Assembly: GCA_016720745.1 (NCBI GenBank)
Contig: JADKKA010000018.1
Span: 372,001-436,000 of the forward strand
DNA from: Chitinophagaceae bacterium
Lineage (GTDB): Bacteria > Bacteroidota > Bacteroidia > Chitinophagales > Chitinophagaceae
DNA length: 64,000 nt
Direction of reading: 5' to 3'
A model generated the notes under the pieces. The model made no database searches and had not been told where the DNA came from. It saw nothing but the letters and a program-made list of their open reading frames with translations. The translations under genes were made by a program, and so were the position numbers. Of this stretch, positions 10,496 to 21,600 are shown piece after piece (positions within the stretch are counted from its first letter, which is position 1; each line of letters begins with the position of its first letter).

Positions 10496-11928
10496 TTATT
10501 CTTTGAATGATTTATACAGGGGGTCATTCTTCATGGCATCTTCCCTGGTTTTATCAAGTCCGTTCAGGACTGCTGTGTAGTCTTCTTTAAAAAATTTTTG
10601 CGGTTCGGTGACGCCTAGTTTCTGTAAACTATAGAGGTACCAGACCAGCAGGCTTTGTCCTTTTAATTTTTCTTCCGGAAAAACAATCATCAGGTACCAG
10701 TATAAATGGGCTGCGAATGAATAGGCTGAGAGGTCAAGGGCAATATCGGCATATGTAAAGAGGTCTTCTTTTAATTTACTGCTCTCCCGGAACAGTTCCT
10801 TTACTTGTAAATGCCGGAAGAGGAGAAAGGCTTCCCTGCCATTGCTGGCACCGCCACCCATCGGGTAGAGCGGATCGGCGGCATAAACAGCGGGTTGGTG
10901 TTTGGCCCAAACCTGGGCAGACTGGTCTTTTGCTTTGTTTCCTTTTTCCAGGTAAGTGCTGGAGAAATACAATTCATAACGGGCCCAGGCGGAATTCGGA
11001 TAAGCCGCCAGTATCGTATTGTATTGTTTAATGGCTTCAGCATATTTGCCGTCATCATGCAGGCGGATGCCTTCCCTGACGAGACTATCATGGGATTGGT
11101 AAAAAAGATCCAGGTTCCGGTTCAGGTCGAGCAGGTAATGCGAAGCCAGGCTTTCTTTATCAGCAAAGCGGAAGAGCATACCCAGGTAGCGGCGGGCCAG
11201 ATCAAATTCATCATTGGCTACATGCATCAATACTTTCGAGAGCGGGATGATCAGGTTGCCCTTATTCATTTCCATCAATCCCCGCCAGTAGAGCGGATCT
11301 TTTTCGGTAATAGCTGCAGCCTGCTGATTCAGGAAACTCTTTTGTTCCAGCATTTTACCGGTAGCCTGTACACCGGGGAATTGTGCATCTACATTTTTAG
11401 TGAAATGAGCCAGAATGGGAATTACCTCCTGCAGCGCCCAATTGCGGATGGTTTCTTTGCGCTGTAACAGGGTTTGGCTGCTGAGGTCCTTTTTCATTTT
11501 CTCGGCAGCACTATTGATCTCAGGAGAAAATATTTCGGGGGAATTACAACCTTCATTGAATTTGAAACTGAGCTGTAAATCAAAAGAAGCGAAATTGGCT
11601 ACCGGACTGTTGATGGGTTGCAGGGCATTGTTAACCTGTTCAATAAGGGAATTATTTTCAGGACATACACTCACCTGGTATTTGCATTTCCGGTCTTTGG
11701 TCCAGCTGGCAATAATCTTTACGACACTATTGCTTTTTCTGTCTTCATCAGATTGGCCATGGCAGCCTGTACTTCTTTGACCCAGTTCACCATGGCGTCT
11801 TTATTAAAATTTTCACCGGCGATTACTTCCGAACTCAGGAAGACGATCACCGTTCTCTTGGCCATATCTGGTTCCTGGGCGGCGATGCGGGTAGCAAAAA
11901 GTAGAAGGAGCAGAAGTAATTTTTTCAT
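10496..11928 (-). CDS. Secreted TPR-containing protein, one homopolymer frameshift
   Basis: Two frames join into one 477-residue protein if one base is added to the T run 11734-11738; the joint reads through MKTEKSNSVVKII to CKYQVSVCPENN. The N-terminus (MKKLLLLLLLFATRIAAQEP) is a clear signal peptide. A TPR-like unit (DDGKYAEAIKQYNTILAAYPNSAW) occurs at about residue 280, with further helical repeats around it. There are no catalytic motifs. Probably periplasmic; function unknown. It is immediately upstream of uvrB (32-base gap), which may be positional only. No family name recognised. Confidence 0.7.
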
Positions 11929-12027
11929 GGTTGCCGAAGCTTTGATAAAAGGTATGCAAATATGTATGATTCAGGGGAAGAGGAATAGTATCCAGACAAT
12001 TTTAAGAAAATTACAGCATGGGATTGC

Positions 12028-12054
12028 AAAAAAATACCCGGCCATGGGGCCGGG
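12028..12054 (-). terminator. Terminator after the YceI-family gene
   Basis: Hairpin CCCGGCC-ATGG-GGCCGGG (12037-12054) followed on the minus strand by a run of seven Ts (plus-strand A run 12028-12034). It sits 25 bases beyond the yceI-like stop. Confidence 0.85.
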
Positions 12055-12078
12055 CATTCCTATAAAGTCGATGATTTA

Positions 12079-12621
12079 TCAAAACTGTGCAGAAACAGTC
12101 ACAATAGGTTCTTTGGCAACCTTGCCACCATCGATTGGCTGACCAGTGATTCCAAAATCTTCCAGTTTGATTTTCAGTTCGGCGCTAACCGTTACTTTTC
12201 CACCAGCAACAGTTGCTGTACCATTGGCTTCAACTGGTTTGCTTACACCTTTAATGGTCATGGTACCCGTTACTTTGGTTTTGTACACACCATCTTTGTT
12301 CAGTTTCACTTTATTTACTTTATCAATTTTACCGGTATAGGTAAACTTGGGGAACTGATCAGAGTTCATCCAGTTAGCAGCATTAAAGTGTTCCTGGATT
12401 TTGGGGTTGGAGAAATTGAAATTTTTCACATTGGCTTCGAAAGCCACATCTCCGGTTGTGAAATCCACAGAACCGATCACGGTTTTGTTTTCTGCCTTGG
12501 GTAAAGCATCTTTTGGTGTGGTAGCATCAAAAGCTACAGTAGCGGAAGTAGTTGTTTTCTTTTGGGCAAATACAGCACCTGCTGCGAATACCATGGCGAG
12601 AACGAGTGTTGATTTTTTCAT
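12079..12621 (-). CDS. YceI-family periplasmic lipocalin-like protein
   Basis: 180 residues with a signal peptide (MKKSTLVLAMVFAAGAVFAQ). The mature part carries YceI features: KTVIGSVDFTTGDVAFEANVKNF, the FNAANWMNSDQFPKFTYTG segment and a closing beta strand pattern (LKIKLEDFGITG). The family forms a beta-barrel that binds isoprenoid-like lipids; the ligand here is unknown. It follows the OB-fold membrane gene by 56 bases, probably in one operon ending at the hairpin at 12037-12054. The operon promoter carries the palindrome described at 13637. Confidence 0.9.
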   Translation of the reverse strand: MKKSTLVLAMVFAAGAVFAQKKTTTSATVAFDATTPKDALPKAENKTVIGSVDFTTGDVAFEANVKNFNFSNPKIQEHFNAANWMNSDQFPKFTYTGKIDKVNKVKLNKDGVYKTKVTGTMTIKGVSKPVEANGTATVAGGKVTVSAELKIKLEDFGITGQPIDGGKVAKEPIVTVSAQF

Positions 12622-12677
12622 GTGTCTTTTTTTTGTTTTGTCACCCTATAAACCCCGTTGGGGTGATTTTCGAAGGG

Positions 12678-13583
12678 TTATTTTTTGTTTAAGGTTGAAC
12701 GTTTGAAATCAATGGAACTGGAGTCAAGGATCATGCTGTAAGAACTGCCGCTGCAGGATCCCTTAATGGAAACAGGATCACCTGGTTTGATCAGTTGTGT
12801 GCTGGCATATTCCTTTTTATCCAGTGAGAAATTGATAAAGTATTTGGAGCTGTCGGTGAATTTGATGTTCACGGTTGAATCGGCCAGTGTTTCCACCTGC
12901 GCTACTTTACCATCTACCGCAATTATCTTCTCTCTGTATTTGCGATTCGCAGCCGTATCATTGGCCGCAAACTCACGAATAAGTTCCGGGGCACTGATTC
13001 TATAATCTGCTTTAACGGTATTGGTATCGGCAAAAGTTTCGCCCCATACTTTTTTCTCGATAATCATAAAACCCAGAAAGGCAAAAACCGGGCCTGCCAC
13101 CAGGAAGACCAGTCGGAGTGGCCATTTACCGGCAGGTGTTGCTGTTAAAATTAATCCGGCTGCAAAAAGCACAGCGAAATAGGCCGGGATTTGTAACATG
13201 CTAAAGGGACTTTTGCCCACACCTAGATCAATCAGGGTTTTGCTGAACAGGAAATAGATAGCTACCATGGAAAGTGTCAGGGCGCCGGTGATGAATGAGG
13301 TCCAGATTGTAGTTTTTTTCTGAATAGTCAGGAATCCATTAGCCATTGCCAGTGCAGGGATCAGCCAGAATAGATAAAAACTGAAATTGAGCTGGGGAAA
13401 GGGGTTGGCCAGGTTAAATTTTGATGCAGAAACCTTGAAAAACTGCCCCGATGGCAGGTGGTATCCGCTGATCAAACTGTCGTTCCAGGCTGCCCAGGGC
13501 AGGAAGAAGACAATCAGCAATCCTGCCGAGCAAATCAGCTGAAGCCATTGGCCAGTCTTAAGGGTTGTGTGGGTTTTTGTCAT
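12678..13583 (-). CDS. Membrane protein with C-terminal OB-fold (tRNA_anti-like) domain
   Basis: 301 residues. The N-terminal 190 contain about five hydrophobic segments (around residues 15-32, 67-85, 94-115, 130-150, 157-175). The C-terminal part (ISAPELIREFAANDTAANRKYREKIIAVDGKV ... IKPGDPVSIKGSCSG) matches the tRNA_anti-like OB-fold pattern often found in Bacteroidota envelope proteins. The location of the soluble domain (probably periplasmic) is inferred. It is the first gene of a two-gene unit with the YceI-family gene. Function unknown. Confidence 0.75.
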   Translation of the reverse strand: MTKTHTTLKTGQWLQLICSAGLLIVFFLPWAAWNDSLISGYHLPSGQFFKVSASKFNLANPFPQLNFSFYLFWLIPALAMANGFLTIQKKTTIWTSFITGALTLSMVAIYFLFSKTLIDLGVGKSPFSMLQIPAYFAVLFAAGLILTATPAGKWPLRLVFLVAGPVFAFLGFMIIEKKVWGETFADTNTVKADYRISAPELIREFAANDTAANRKYREKIIAVDGKVAQVETLADSTVNIKFTDSSKYFINFSLDKKEYASTQLIKPGDPVSIKGSCSGSSYSMILDSSSIDFKRSTLNKK

Positions 13584-13628
13584 GCTTAGTCAAAACGGAC
13601 AAACAACCGGTTTGGTTGCAGCCGGAGA

Positions 13629-13636
13629 CAAATATA
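13629..13636 (-). promoter_or_regulatory. Promoter -7 element for the OB-fold/YceI operon
   Basis: Minus-strand TATATTTG matches the Bacteroidota -7 consensus TAnnTTTG and lies 46-53 bases before the ATG at 13583. No good TTTG -33 element is visible at the usual spacing, which could mean a weak or activator-dependent promoter. Confidence 0.5.
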
Positions 13637-13652
13637 CAATGTTTAAACATTG
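13637..13652. promoter_or_regulatory. Palindromic operator, probable MarR site 1
   Basis: Perfect 16-base palindrome CAATGTTTAAACATTG directly abutting the -7 element of the OB-fold/YceI operon. Its core and right flank, AATGTTnnAACATTGAAT, recur at the SnoaL-like gene promoter (41788), next to a marR gene. Binding here would block RNA polymerase. The assignment to that MarR is inference from the shared site. Confidence 0.6.
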
Positions 13653-13688
13653 AATTAGTATTTTACTGTAAAATATTTGTGAAGAATG

Positions 13689-13724
13689 AAAAAACCCCGG
13701 TCCTGCTTTCGCGGGAGGCCGGGG
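13689..13724 (-). terminator. recA terminator
   Basis: GC-rich hairpin with CCCCGG / CCGGGG arms (13695-13724) followed on the minus strand by six Ts (A run 13689-13694). It is about 60 bases past the recA stop. Confidence 0.8.
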
Positions 13725-13786
13725 CCGCACTGACTAACCCATCTCACAATCGTGCTGTTTTCACAAAAAGGTTGATTTTGAGGAGA

Positions 13787-14818
13787 TCAGCTTGCCTGCA
13801 TTTCCTTGATTTTCTCTCTGATTTTGCCCTCTATTTCTTTGGCCAGTTCGGGATTATCGACCATCAGTTGTTTCACTGAATCGCGTCCCTGGCCGAGTTT
13901 ATCACTATTATAGCTATACCAGCTGCCGCTTTTCTGGATAATACCCAGTTCGGTACCCATATCGATGATTTCCCCGTTTTTGGAGATGCCTTCACCGAAA
14001 ATGATATCGAATTCTGCGGCGCGGAAAGGTGGAGCTACTTTGTTCTTCACCACTTTCACTTTTACGTGGTTACCGATGGCTTCATCGCCGTCTTTTACCT
14101 GGGTCTGGCGACGGATATCCAGTCGCACGGAAGCATAGAACTTCAGGGCATTACCGCCGGTGGTGGTTTCGGGGTTACCGAACATCACGCCGATTTTTTC
14201 GCGGAGCTGGTTGATGAAAATACAGATGGTATTTGTCTTGGAGATCGTGGCGGTGAGCTTGCGGAGGGCCTGGCTCATCAAACGGGCATGGAGTCCCATT
14301 TTGCTGTCGCCCATTTCTCCTTCCAGTTCACTTTTTGGAACCAGGGCGGCTACGGAGTCGATCACGACTACATCCAGGGCGCCGGAGAGGATCAGGCGGT
14401 CGGCGATTTCGAGGGCCTGTTCGCCATAATCGGGTTGGGAGATCAGGAGATTATCTACATCTACCCCCAGTTTTTTAGCATAGCTGCTATCGAATGCGTG
14501 TTCGGCATCGATAAAGGCGCACATACCGCCTTTCTTTTGGGCTTCTGCGATGACGTGGGTGGCGATGGTGGTCTTACCCGAAGATTCGGGTCCGTATATT
14601 TCTACAATTCTGCCGCGGGGCAGTCCGCCGATACCGAGGGCCACATCGAGGCCGATGCTACCGGTGGAGATGACTTCCTGTTCTGTTTCAGCTTTTTCGC
14701 CCAGCAGCATCACGCTGCCTTTGCCATAGTCTTTTTCAAGCTTGTCCATGGTCAGTTTAAGGGCCTTGAGTTTTTCGTTGTTCGTGCTCATGTCGTGGGT
14801 TTTTTCAGTTTTTGCCAT
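13787..14818 (-). CDS. recA: Recombinase RecA
   Basis: RecA with Walker A GPESSGKT, Walker B LDVVVIDSVAALVPK, the ATP-responsive FINQLREKIGVMFGNPETTTGG loop and the basic/acidic C-terminal tail. The frame extends upstream to 14854 but the extra residues (MRDYSTQTNFKR) are not RecA-like; the ATG at 14818 (MAKTEKTHDM) or 14791 (MSTNNEKLK) is more likely. Role: strand exchange in homologous repair and SOS induction. No LexA box could be assigned in the 133-170 bases shared with the divergent caspase gene P2. Confidence 0.95.
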   Translation of the reverse strand: MAKTEKTHDMSTNNEKLKALKLTMDKLEKDYGKGSVMLLGEKAETEQEVISTGSIGLDVALGIGGLPRGRIVEIYGPESSGKTTIATHVIAEAQKKGGMCAFIDAEHAFDSSYAKKLGVDVDNLLISQPDYGEQALEIADRLILSGALDVVVIDSVAALVPKSELEGEMGDSKMGLHARLMSQALRKLTATISKTNTICIFINQLREKIGVMFGNPETTTGGNALKFYASVRLDIRRQTQVKDGDEAIGNHVKVKVVKNKVAPPFRAAEFDIIFGEGISKNGEIIDMGTELGIIQKSGSWYSYNSDKLGQGRDSVKQLMVDNPELAKEIEGKIREKIKEMQAS

Positions 14819-14987
14819 GCGTTTAAAGTTTGTTTGCGTACTGTAATCCCGCATTATTGCGGAACGGAACCAAAACTAAAACATTTAGTAATACGAAACT
14901 AATTTTTTGGGGATAATTTTTTTGCCCCCTTAAAATTTACCCCGCTTTGGGTATTCCGCTTTGGGGGTAAAGGTGTACTTTTTGCGA

Positions 14988-17900
14988 ATGAAAGTTGCCG
15001 TTTTTTATACACTGTTTTTTGGGATTTTTCTGGCGGGCGGGGTAGCGGCGCAGGAGCCGAGGCTGGTGTTGCCAGTGGGGCATAATGATAAAATACTAAG
15101 CACTTTAATAGATAGTGCCGGGAAGAGAGTTTTTTCAATTGGTAATGATAAGTCTTATAAAGTCTGGGATATGAATACAGGCTATTTATTGATAGATCGG
15201 ATATGGCCTGGGGCTAACCCCGCTTTTCTTTACTGCAGTCCCGACGGAAAAAAAATTGCAACTTCAGCTGAAGACAATATTTTAAGAATATGGGATGCTG
15301 AAACCGGGGAACAAATTGCTATGATGAAAGGGCATCTATCCTCTATAAAAATGGCACAGTTCAGTTTTAATGGAAAGATGATTGCGACCAGCTCCAGGGA
15401 TAAAACAATTAAAATATGGGATGTAGTGACTGGAGGGCTTATTGCAGATTTAAAGGGAATTCCTTACACCGCTTCTTGCATGCAGTTCAATAATACAGGA
15501 ACAAAAATTGCAGCAGCAAGTCTTATTGAAAACAGTTTTTTGTTATGGGACATAAAATCAACCCACCTGATAGCTGACCAGAAAAGGCACACTGACAGAA
15601 TAAATTATATCGAATTTGATTACTCGGGAAACAAAATAGTTACCGCATCAAGTGATGGTTCAGCTATAATATGGAATGCGGAAAATGGCCAGGTAATAAC
15701 TGAACTATTGGGACATAAAAAGCTCTTAAAAAGAGCAATGTTTAGCCCCGATGGTAAAAAAGTTGTAACCGCTTCCTGGGATAAAACTGCGGGAGTTTGG
15801 GATGCAAACACCGGAAAAATGCTTTTTAGCCTTGACCATGAGAAATTTGTTAATTCGTCAGCATTCAGCAACAATGGCAATTATATCGTTACTGCATCAG
15901 ATGATGGTACAGCAAGGATTTGGGATGCTAATACAGGTATACCTAAAGGGGTACTAAACGAACATGAACATTTACTTATTGAAGATGCCAGGTTTACTGC
16001 AGATAACAAAAAAATAGTAACGACAGCAAGAGATTTTACGATAAAAATTTGGGATGCAAAAAGTTTCAAGCTCTTAAAAAACCTGAGTACACATGTTTAC
16101 AGATTTAATTCTGCAATATTTAATAAAGATGGCACAGCTATATTAACTTCTTCAGATGATAATACCGCCAAAACCTGGAATATAAATTATGGTAAAATAA
16201 ACCATGTGTTCCAGGCTCATACAAACATTGTTGAAGACGCGAAGTATTTATCTGATACTAAAAAAGTGTTGACGATCTCAGGTGATGCAACTGCTATTCT
16301 TTGGGATAATGAAAGCGGAAAAATAAGTAAACATTTCGAAGGAGGACATAGAAATAGGATTTCAATACTGGATATAAGTAAAGATGAAACTAAGTTTTTG
16401 ACCAGCTCATCTGATTTCACTACTGTAGTATGGGACATAAATGATATAGAAAAACCAATCCTTCTTCCTGATAATGACTTTATTGTTTCATCCGCTCGTT
16501 TTAGCCCCGATGGTAATAAAGTGGTTACCTCTGATTTAGATGACAAGACTTTTATTTTTGATCTTAAGAAAGTAGATGCAATTGAATTAAAAGGCTACCC
16601 TTCTTCTATAATATCTACATGTTTTAGTCCAAACGGAGAAAATATAGTTACCAGTGGATTTAACCCAGTTGTTAGGGTATGGAACTCAACTACTGGAAAA
16701 TTAATTAGTGAATTAATTGGACATAGCGGGCCTGTAACGGTAGTTAAATATAGCCAGGACGGCAACAAAATTCTTACGGCATCTGATGATAAGACAGCTA
16801 GAATATGGCACACAGAAACAGCGAAGCAATTTGCAGAATTAAAAAAACATACAGCTGAAGTACAAGTTGCAGATTTTAGCCCCGATGGGAAAAAAATACT
16901 AACCGGATCGAACGATAATACGGTAAAAATTTGGGATGCAGCAACAGGAGAAATTTTATGGGATCTGAAAGGCCACTCAAAGCGAATAAGCTCCGCCAGT
17001 TTTAGCAAGGATGCCAAAAAAGTTGTATCTGTTTCAGATGACAATACCTGTAAAGTATGGGATTTGGAAACGGGTAATCTTATATGCACTTTTTTAAGTT
17101 TGGATAGCCTTGATTATTTTATTCAAACACCCAACAGTTTTTATAAAACAACCCCTTCTGCCGCAAAACTCCTTCATTATGTTACTAAAGACCTCAAAGT
17201 CATCAGCTTTGAACAACTCGATGTCAAATACAACCGCCCCGACAAGGTTCTCGAAGCCATCGGCAACTCCGACACCGCCCTGATCAAAAGCTACCGCAAA
17301 GCCTGGGAAAAGCGAATCAAAAAACTCGGGATTGATACCACACAGTTCAGGGATGGGTATAGCGTACCGGAATGCGATTTTGCTAACCGGGAGCAGATCG
17401 AGGCAGAACAAAAAACAGAAACACTACGGCTACATATTAAAGCAGGCGACAGTACCTACCGGCTCGATCGTTTTAATGTCTGGGTGAATGAATCGCCGCT
17501 GTTCGGACAAAGAGGTATCAGCATCAGAAAAAAGAACAGTAACACGCTTGATACGATCATCACTATAAAGCTTTCCCAGGGAGAAAACCGGATCGAATGC
17601 AGCATCACCAATGTGAATGGAACGGAAAGCTACCGGATGCCTTTATATGTGAACTTTACTCCGGCAATCAAACAAAAGGAATCACTTCGTTTTATTGGTA
17701 TTGGTATCGACCGGTTCAGCGAAAAAGGTCACGATCTGCAATACAGCGTGAAAGATATCCGCGATCTGTCTGCTAAACTGAAAGAGAAATATGCTAACGA
17801 TATTCAAATAGATACCCTCTTTAATGAAAGTGTAAACAGTAAAAACGTTAAGGCACTTAAAAAACAACTGCAGCAATCTTCAGTCAACGATAAAGTAATC

Positions 17901-18470
17901 CTGGCTTACTCCGGCCACGGCTTGTTGAGTAAAGATTATGATTATTATCTCTCAACTTATACGGTCGACTTCAATCAACCGGAAAAAAACGGTCTTCCTT
18001 ACGATGAACTCGAAAACCTCCTCGACAGCATCCCGGCCCGCCGGAAACTAATGTTAATAGATGCCTGTCACAGCGGAGAAGTGGATAAAGAAGAAATGAC
18101 CCGCATCACCGGTGCAACAGACTCCCTGCAACAACAGGGCACCAAAGGCGGTAAACCCACCTACACCGGCAAAACAACACTCGGCATGAAAAACAGTTTT
18201 GAACTGATGCAATCCCTCTTTGTGAATGTGGGTAAAAGCACGGGTGCCACCGTGATCTCGGCAGCAGCAGGAACCCAGTTTGCATTGGAGCGGGGAGATT
18301 TAAAAAACGGGGTGTTTACCTATTCCATCCTGGAAGCGATGAATAAGTATCCATCGATAAAGATCAGTGAACTGAGAAAGATTGTGGGAGAGAGAGTGGA
18401 AAAGCTGACCAACGGATTGCAAAAGCCCACCAGCCGGAATGAAACAATTTCCTCCGACTGGGAACTCTAA
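14988..18470 (+). CDS. Secreted WD40-repeat caspase, paralogue P2
   Basis: 1160 residues from the ATG at 14988; an in-frame ATG 27 bases upstream gives a poorer N-terminus. The signal peptide (MKVAVFYTLFFGIFLAGGVAAQ) is followed by about 16 WD40-like blades (YKVWD, LRIWD, IKIWD, ARIWD, VKIWD, CKVWD and more) to about residue 700, i.e. two propellers. Then come the KYNRPDKVLEAIG linker, the Ig-like FNVWVNESPLFGQ segment, and the caspase domain with predicted His977 (YSGHG) and Cys1027 (DACHSGE). Transcription diverges from recA. It is the first of four tandem genes. The caspase-coding DNA shares long near-identical runs with P3 and P4, while the WD40 part does not. Confidence 0.95.
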   Translation: MKVAVFYTLFFGIFLAGGVAAQEPRLVLPVGHNDKILSTLIDSAGKRVFSIGNDKSYKVWDMNTGYLLIDRIWPGANPAFLYCSPDGKKIATSAEDNILRIWDAETGEQIAMMKGHLSSIKMAQFSFNGKMIATSSRDKTIKIWDVVTGGLIADLKGIPYTASCMQFNNTGTKIAAASLIENSFLLWDIKSTHLIADQKRHTDRINYIEFDYSGNKIVTASSDGSAIIWNAENGQVITELLGHKKLLKRAMFSPDGKKVVTASWDKTAGVWDANTGKMLFSLDHEKFVNSSAFSNNGNYIVTASDDGTARIWDANTGIPKGVLNEHEHLLIEDARFTADNKKIVTTARDFTIKIWDAKSFKLLKNLSTHVYRFNSAIFNKDGTAILTSSDDNTAKTWNINYGKINHVFQAHTNIVEDAKYLSDTKKVLTISGDATAILWDNESGKISKHFEGGHRNRISILDISKDETKFLTSSSDFTTVVWDINDIEKPILLPDNDFIVSSARFSPDGNKVVTSDLDDKTFIFDLKKVDAIELKGYPSSIISTCFSPNGENIVTSGFNPVVRVWNSTTGKLISELIGHSGPVTVVKYSQDGNKILTASDDKTARIWHTETAKQFAELKKHTAEVQVADFSPDGKKILTGSNDNTVKIWDAATGEILWDLKGHSKRISSASFSKDAKKVVSVSDDNTCKVWDLETGNLICTFLSLDSLDYFIQTPNSFYKTTPSAAKLLHYVTKDLKVISFEQLDVKYNRPDKVLEAIGNSDTALIKSYRKAWEKRIKKLGIDTTQFRDGYSVPECDFANREQIEAEQKTETLRLHIKAGDSTYRLDRFNVWVNESPLFGQRGISIRKKNSNTLDTIITIKLSQGENRIECSITNVNGTESYRMPLYVNFTPAIKQKESLRFIGIGIDRFSEKGHDLQYSVKDIRDLSAKLKEKYANDIQIDTLFNESVNSKNVKALKKQLQQSSVNDKVILAYSGHGLLSKDYDYYLSTYTVDFNQPEKNGLPYDELENLLDSIPARRKLMLIDACHSGEVDKEEMTRITGATDSLQQQGTKGGKPTYTGKTTLGMKNSFELMQSLFVNVGKSTGATVISAAAGTQFALERGDLKNGVFTYSILEAMNKYPSIKISELRKIVGERVEKLTNGLQKPTSRNETISSDWEL

Positions 18471-18618
18471 GCAGTATATCTTTAGTCCCTCAGAAAATGA
18501 AGGTGATCAGAGCATTTTAAATTGAATTTCCGGTTAAATAAGAAACGTATCAAAAATTACCCTTCAATGGGTATTAATAGAAAAATTTATAATGGTACTT
18601 TTTCAAAAAGATTAGCAT

Positions 18619-21600
18619 ATGGTTCTTAAAAAGGGATTGGGGTGTTTGGTTGCTGTCTTTTTTATCCTGAATGTCTTAATCGCTCAGCCCCCTGTACTTA
18701 AAATCCCAACAGCGCATACTGCCTGGATCACAGGATTTGATGTATCTCATAACGGAAAATATGTAGCTACAGCTTCTGTTGATTTCACTATTAAAATCTG
18801 GGACTACCGTACCAAAAAGGAATTGAATGTGCTGACAGGCCATACGGGCAGTGTAAATGCGGTTCGCTTTTCGCCGGATGACAGTTTAATCATATCCGGC
18901 AGTAATGATACCGATATCCGGATCTGGAAAGTGAGTACCGGCGAATGTATCGGCATTTTGGATACTATGTTTAACAGAAAAGTCAATGATGTCTGCTTTT
19001 CACCTGACGGACGATTGATAGCAGGCTGCAGCAATAACAGCATCGGCGTCATGGATGTCAGATCCAAAAAAATAATTGGAAAATTTGGCTTAAGCGGCCA
19101 GGGGAAAAAGATCCATTTTTTCCCCGATGGCAACCGGATCGCCTGCGCTGAATCTGACAGTAGTTTGTCGGTATGGAGCCTTTCGGATAGTGATGCGTAT
19201 GTACTACAACAAAGTTTCAGCTATAAGCACGGAAATATTAATGATTTTTTTATTTCTAAAGACGGGAAGTTTATTTTTTCTGCAGTAAATACAACGATTA
19301 AGAATATTCGGATGCATATCGTTGAGTTCGACAGTCTGCATTTTGACAGTATTCGTTTTTCCGGGCATCTTCAACCCGCCAGGGCTGTATGTAGCGGAGA
19401 GACAGACGATGTTTTTTATTCTATGAGCGAGATAAGCAATTCACAAAAATTCAGGCCCGACATCGAAATAAAAAAATGGAGCATAACAAAGCAGCAATGC
19501 ATTGACTCATTTTATATACAGGATAAAGGCAATTCTATCATTAATAATTCGCTTAAATTATCAGCAAAGCAGGATCTTGTTGTTTCAAATTATCAGACTG
19601 TTTTCTTTGGCAGGGACAACCAATTCAGTAAGCAAAGTAAAATTGAAAGCAGGACAACGATTACCAATGGTATGCTTGACAAAGGCAGTCATTTAATATT
19701 TACATCTGAAGACGGAATTATCCGGAATTTAAATCTGGAAAATAACAGCCTTACTTTAAAAAACACGAATGCTTACTTTGTTAATTCCAGATTTTCAGCC
19801 GATGGGAATAAGGTTGGAGCTATACATCGTGTTATGGATGGTAAAAAGTATAATACCTATATTATTTATCACGACTTACTCAATGGAAAAATGGATACGA
19901 TAATTAGTGAGGAAGAGGGGTTCATCAACGGAAGCCCCGGCCTGGTGGTTTCAGGTGATGGATCTTTATTGGCTTACCGGGTCACTCCGGTTATCAATAG
20001 CAGATTCATCAGTGACAGTGCTAAGCTTAAAATATGGGACTTAAAAGCCAGGAGAATGGTTAAAAGTAGAATTTCGCCTTTAATTTCTGATCTGAAATTT
20101 CTTTCAGATAATAAATCCTATGCACTATGTACTAATTTGTCAAATCAGCTTTTTATTTATCAGGATTCTACTGAGAAAGTAATTAGCGATTCAGTAAAAG
20201 GGAAATATGATTATTACACTCATCTGGTAATAAAAGATAGTACCCATATTATTTGTACTGATAACGAAGGAGTGAGCATCTGGAATATTGCAACAAAAAA
20301 ACTGGAAGATAAAGTCAGTGTATTTAGAAGAAAAGGAGCTTACATCAGTTCGCTTTATCTGGAACTCTCAAAAACTAAAGACAAACTGTTGCTGGCACAA
20401 AACGATACTGTTCGTTTATTAGATTTACCAAGCCGGAAAATTGAACAAACATTTTTTGGTGATATGGGCTGGGTGCATCAATTGGCTTTTGCAGCAAACG
20501 GCAGGAGCATTTTAACAGCCAGTATTGATAACAGTATCCGCCACTGGGATATACAAACGGGAATGGAAAAATATAAAATCATCTTTATTGACAGCAGTGA
20601 CTGGATCATTATTACCCCGGAGGGATATTATCAATGCACACCGGCGGCAGCCAAACTTTTGCATTATGTCAACAAGGATTATAAGATCATTACGTTTGAA
20701 CAATTAGATATTAGAAATAACCGTCCTGATAAGGTACTGGAGGCAATGGAAAATAAGGATTCCACACTGATTGAATCATATAAAAGGGCCTGGGAAAAGC
20801 GTATCAAAAAACTCGGGATTGATACCACTCAGTTCAGGGAAGGGTATAGTGTACCGGAATGCGATTTTGCTAACAGGGATCAGATCGATGCTGAACAAAA
20901 AACAGAAACAGTCCGGCTTCATATCAAAGCCAGTGACAGTACTTATCAACTTGAGCGTTTTAATATTTGGGTAAATGAAGTGCCCATCTTTGGGCAAAGG
21001 GGCTTTAGTATCCGTAAAAGGATGAAAAACAAAGTTGACACTACTATAATCATTAAATTATCACCGGGAATAAACAGAATCGAAACTTCGGTTACCAATA
21101 GCAATGGTACCGAAAGCTACCGGATGCCCTTATATGTTAATTATGCTCCGGCAATAAAGAAAAAAGAGTCCCTGCGATTTATTGGTATTGGTATCGACCG
21201 CTTCCAAAAAAATGGCCACAACCTGGATTATAGCGTGAAAGATATCCGTGACCTGTCTGCTAAACTGAAAGAAAAATATGGCAACGATATTCAAATAGAC
21301 ACACTCTTTAATGAAAGTGTAAACAGTCAAAACGTTAAGGCACTTAAAAAACAACTGCAACAAACTTCAGTGAACGATAAGGTGATCCTGGCTTATTCGG
21401 GACATGGTCTTTTAAGCAAAGACTTCGATTACTACCTCAGCACTTATACCGTCAATTTTGAGAAGCCCGAACTAAACGGTCTTCCCTATGAAGAACTCGA
21501 AAACCTGCTCGACAGCATCCCGGCCCGCCGGAAATTAATGTTAATTGATGCTTGTCACAGCGGCGAAGTGGATAAGGAAGAAATGAGAAGAATTTCTGAT

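Noticed and set aside
12622..12677. Hairpin with ACCCC / GGGGT between the OB-fold gene and yceI-like gene
   Set aside because: Short stem without a T tract on the minus strand, so no terminator or riboswitch can be supported.
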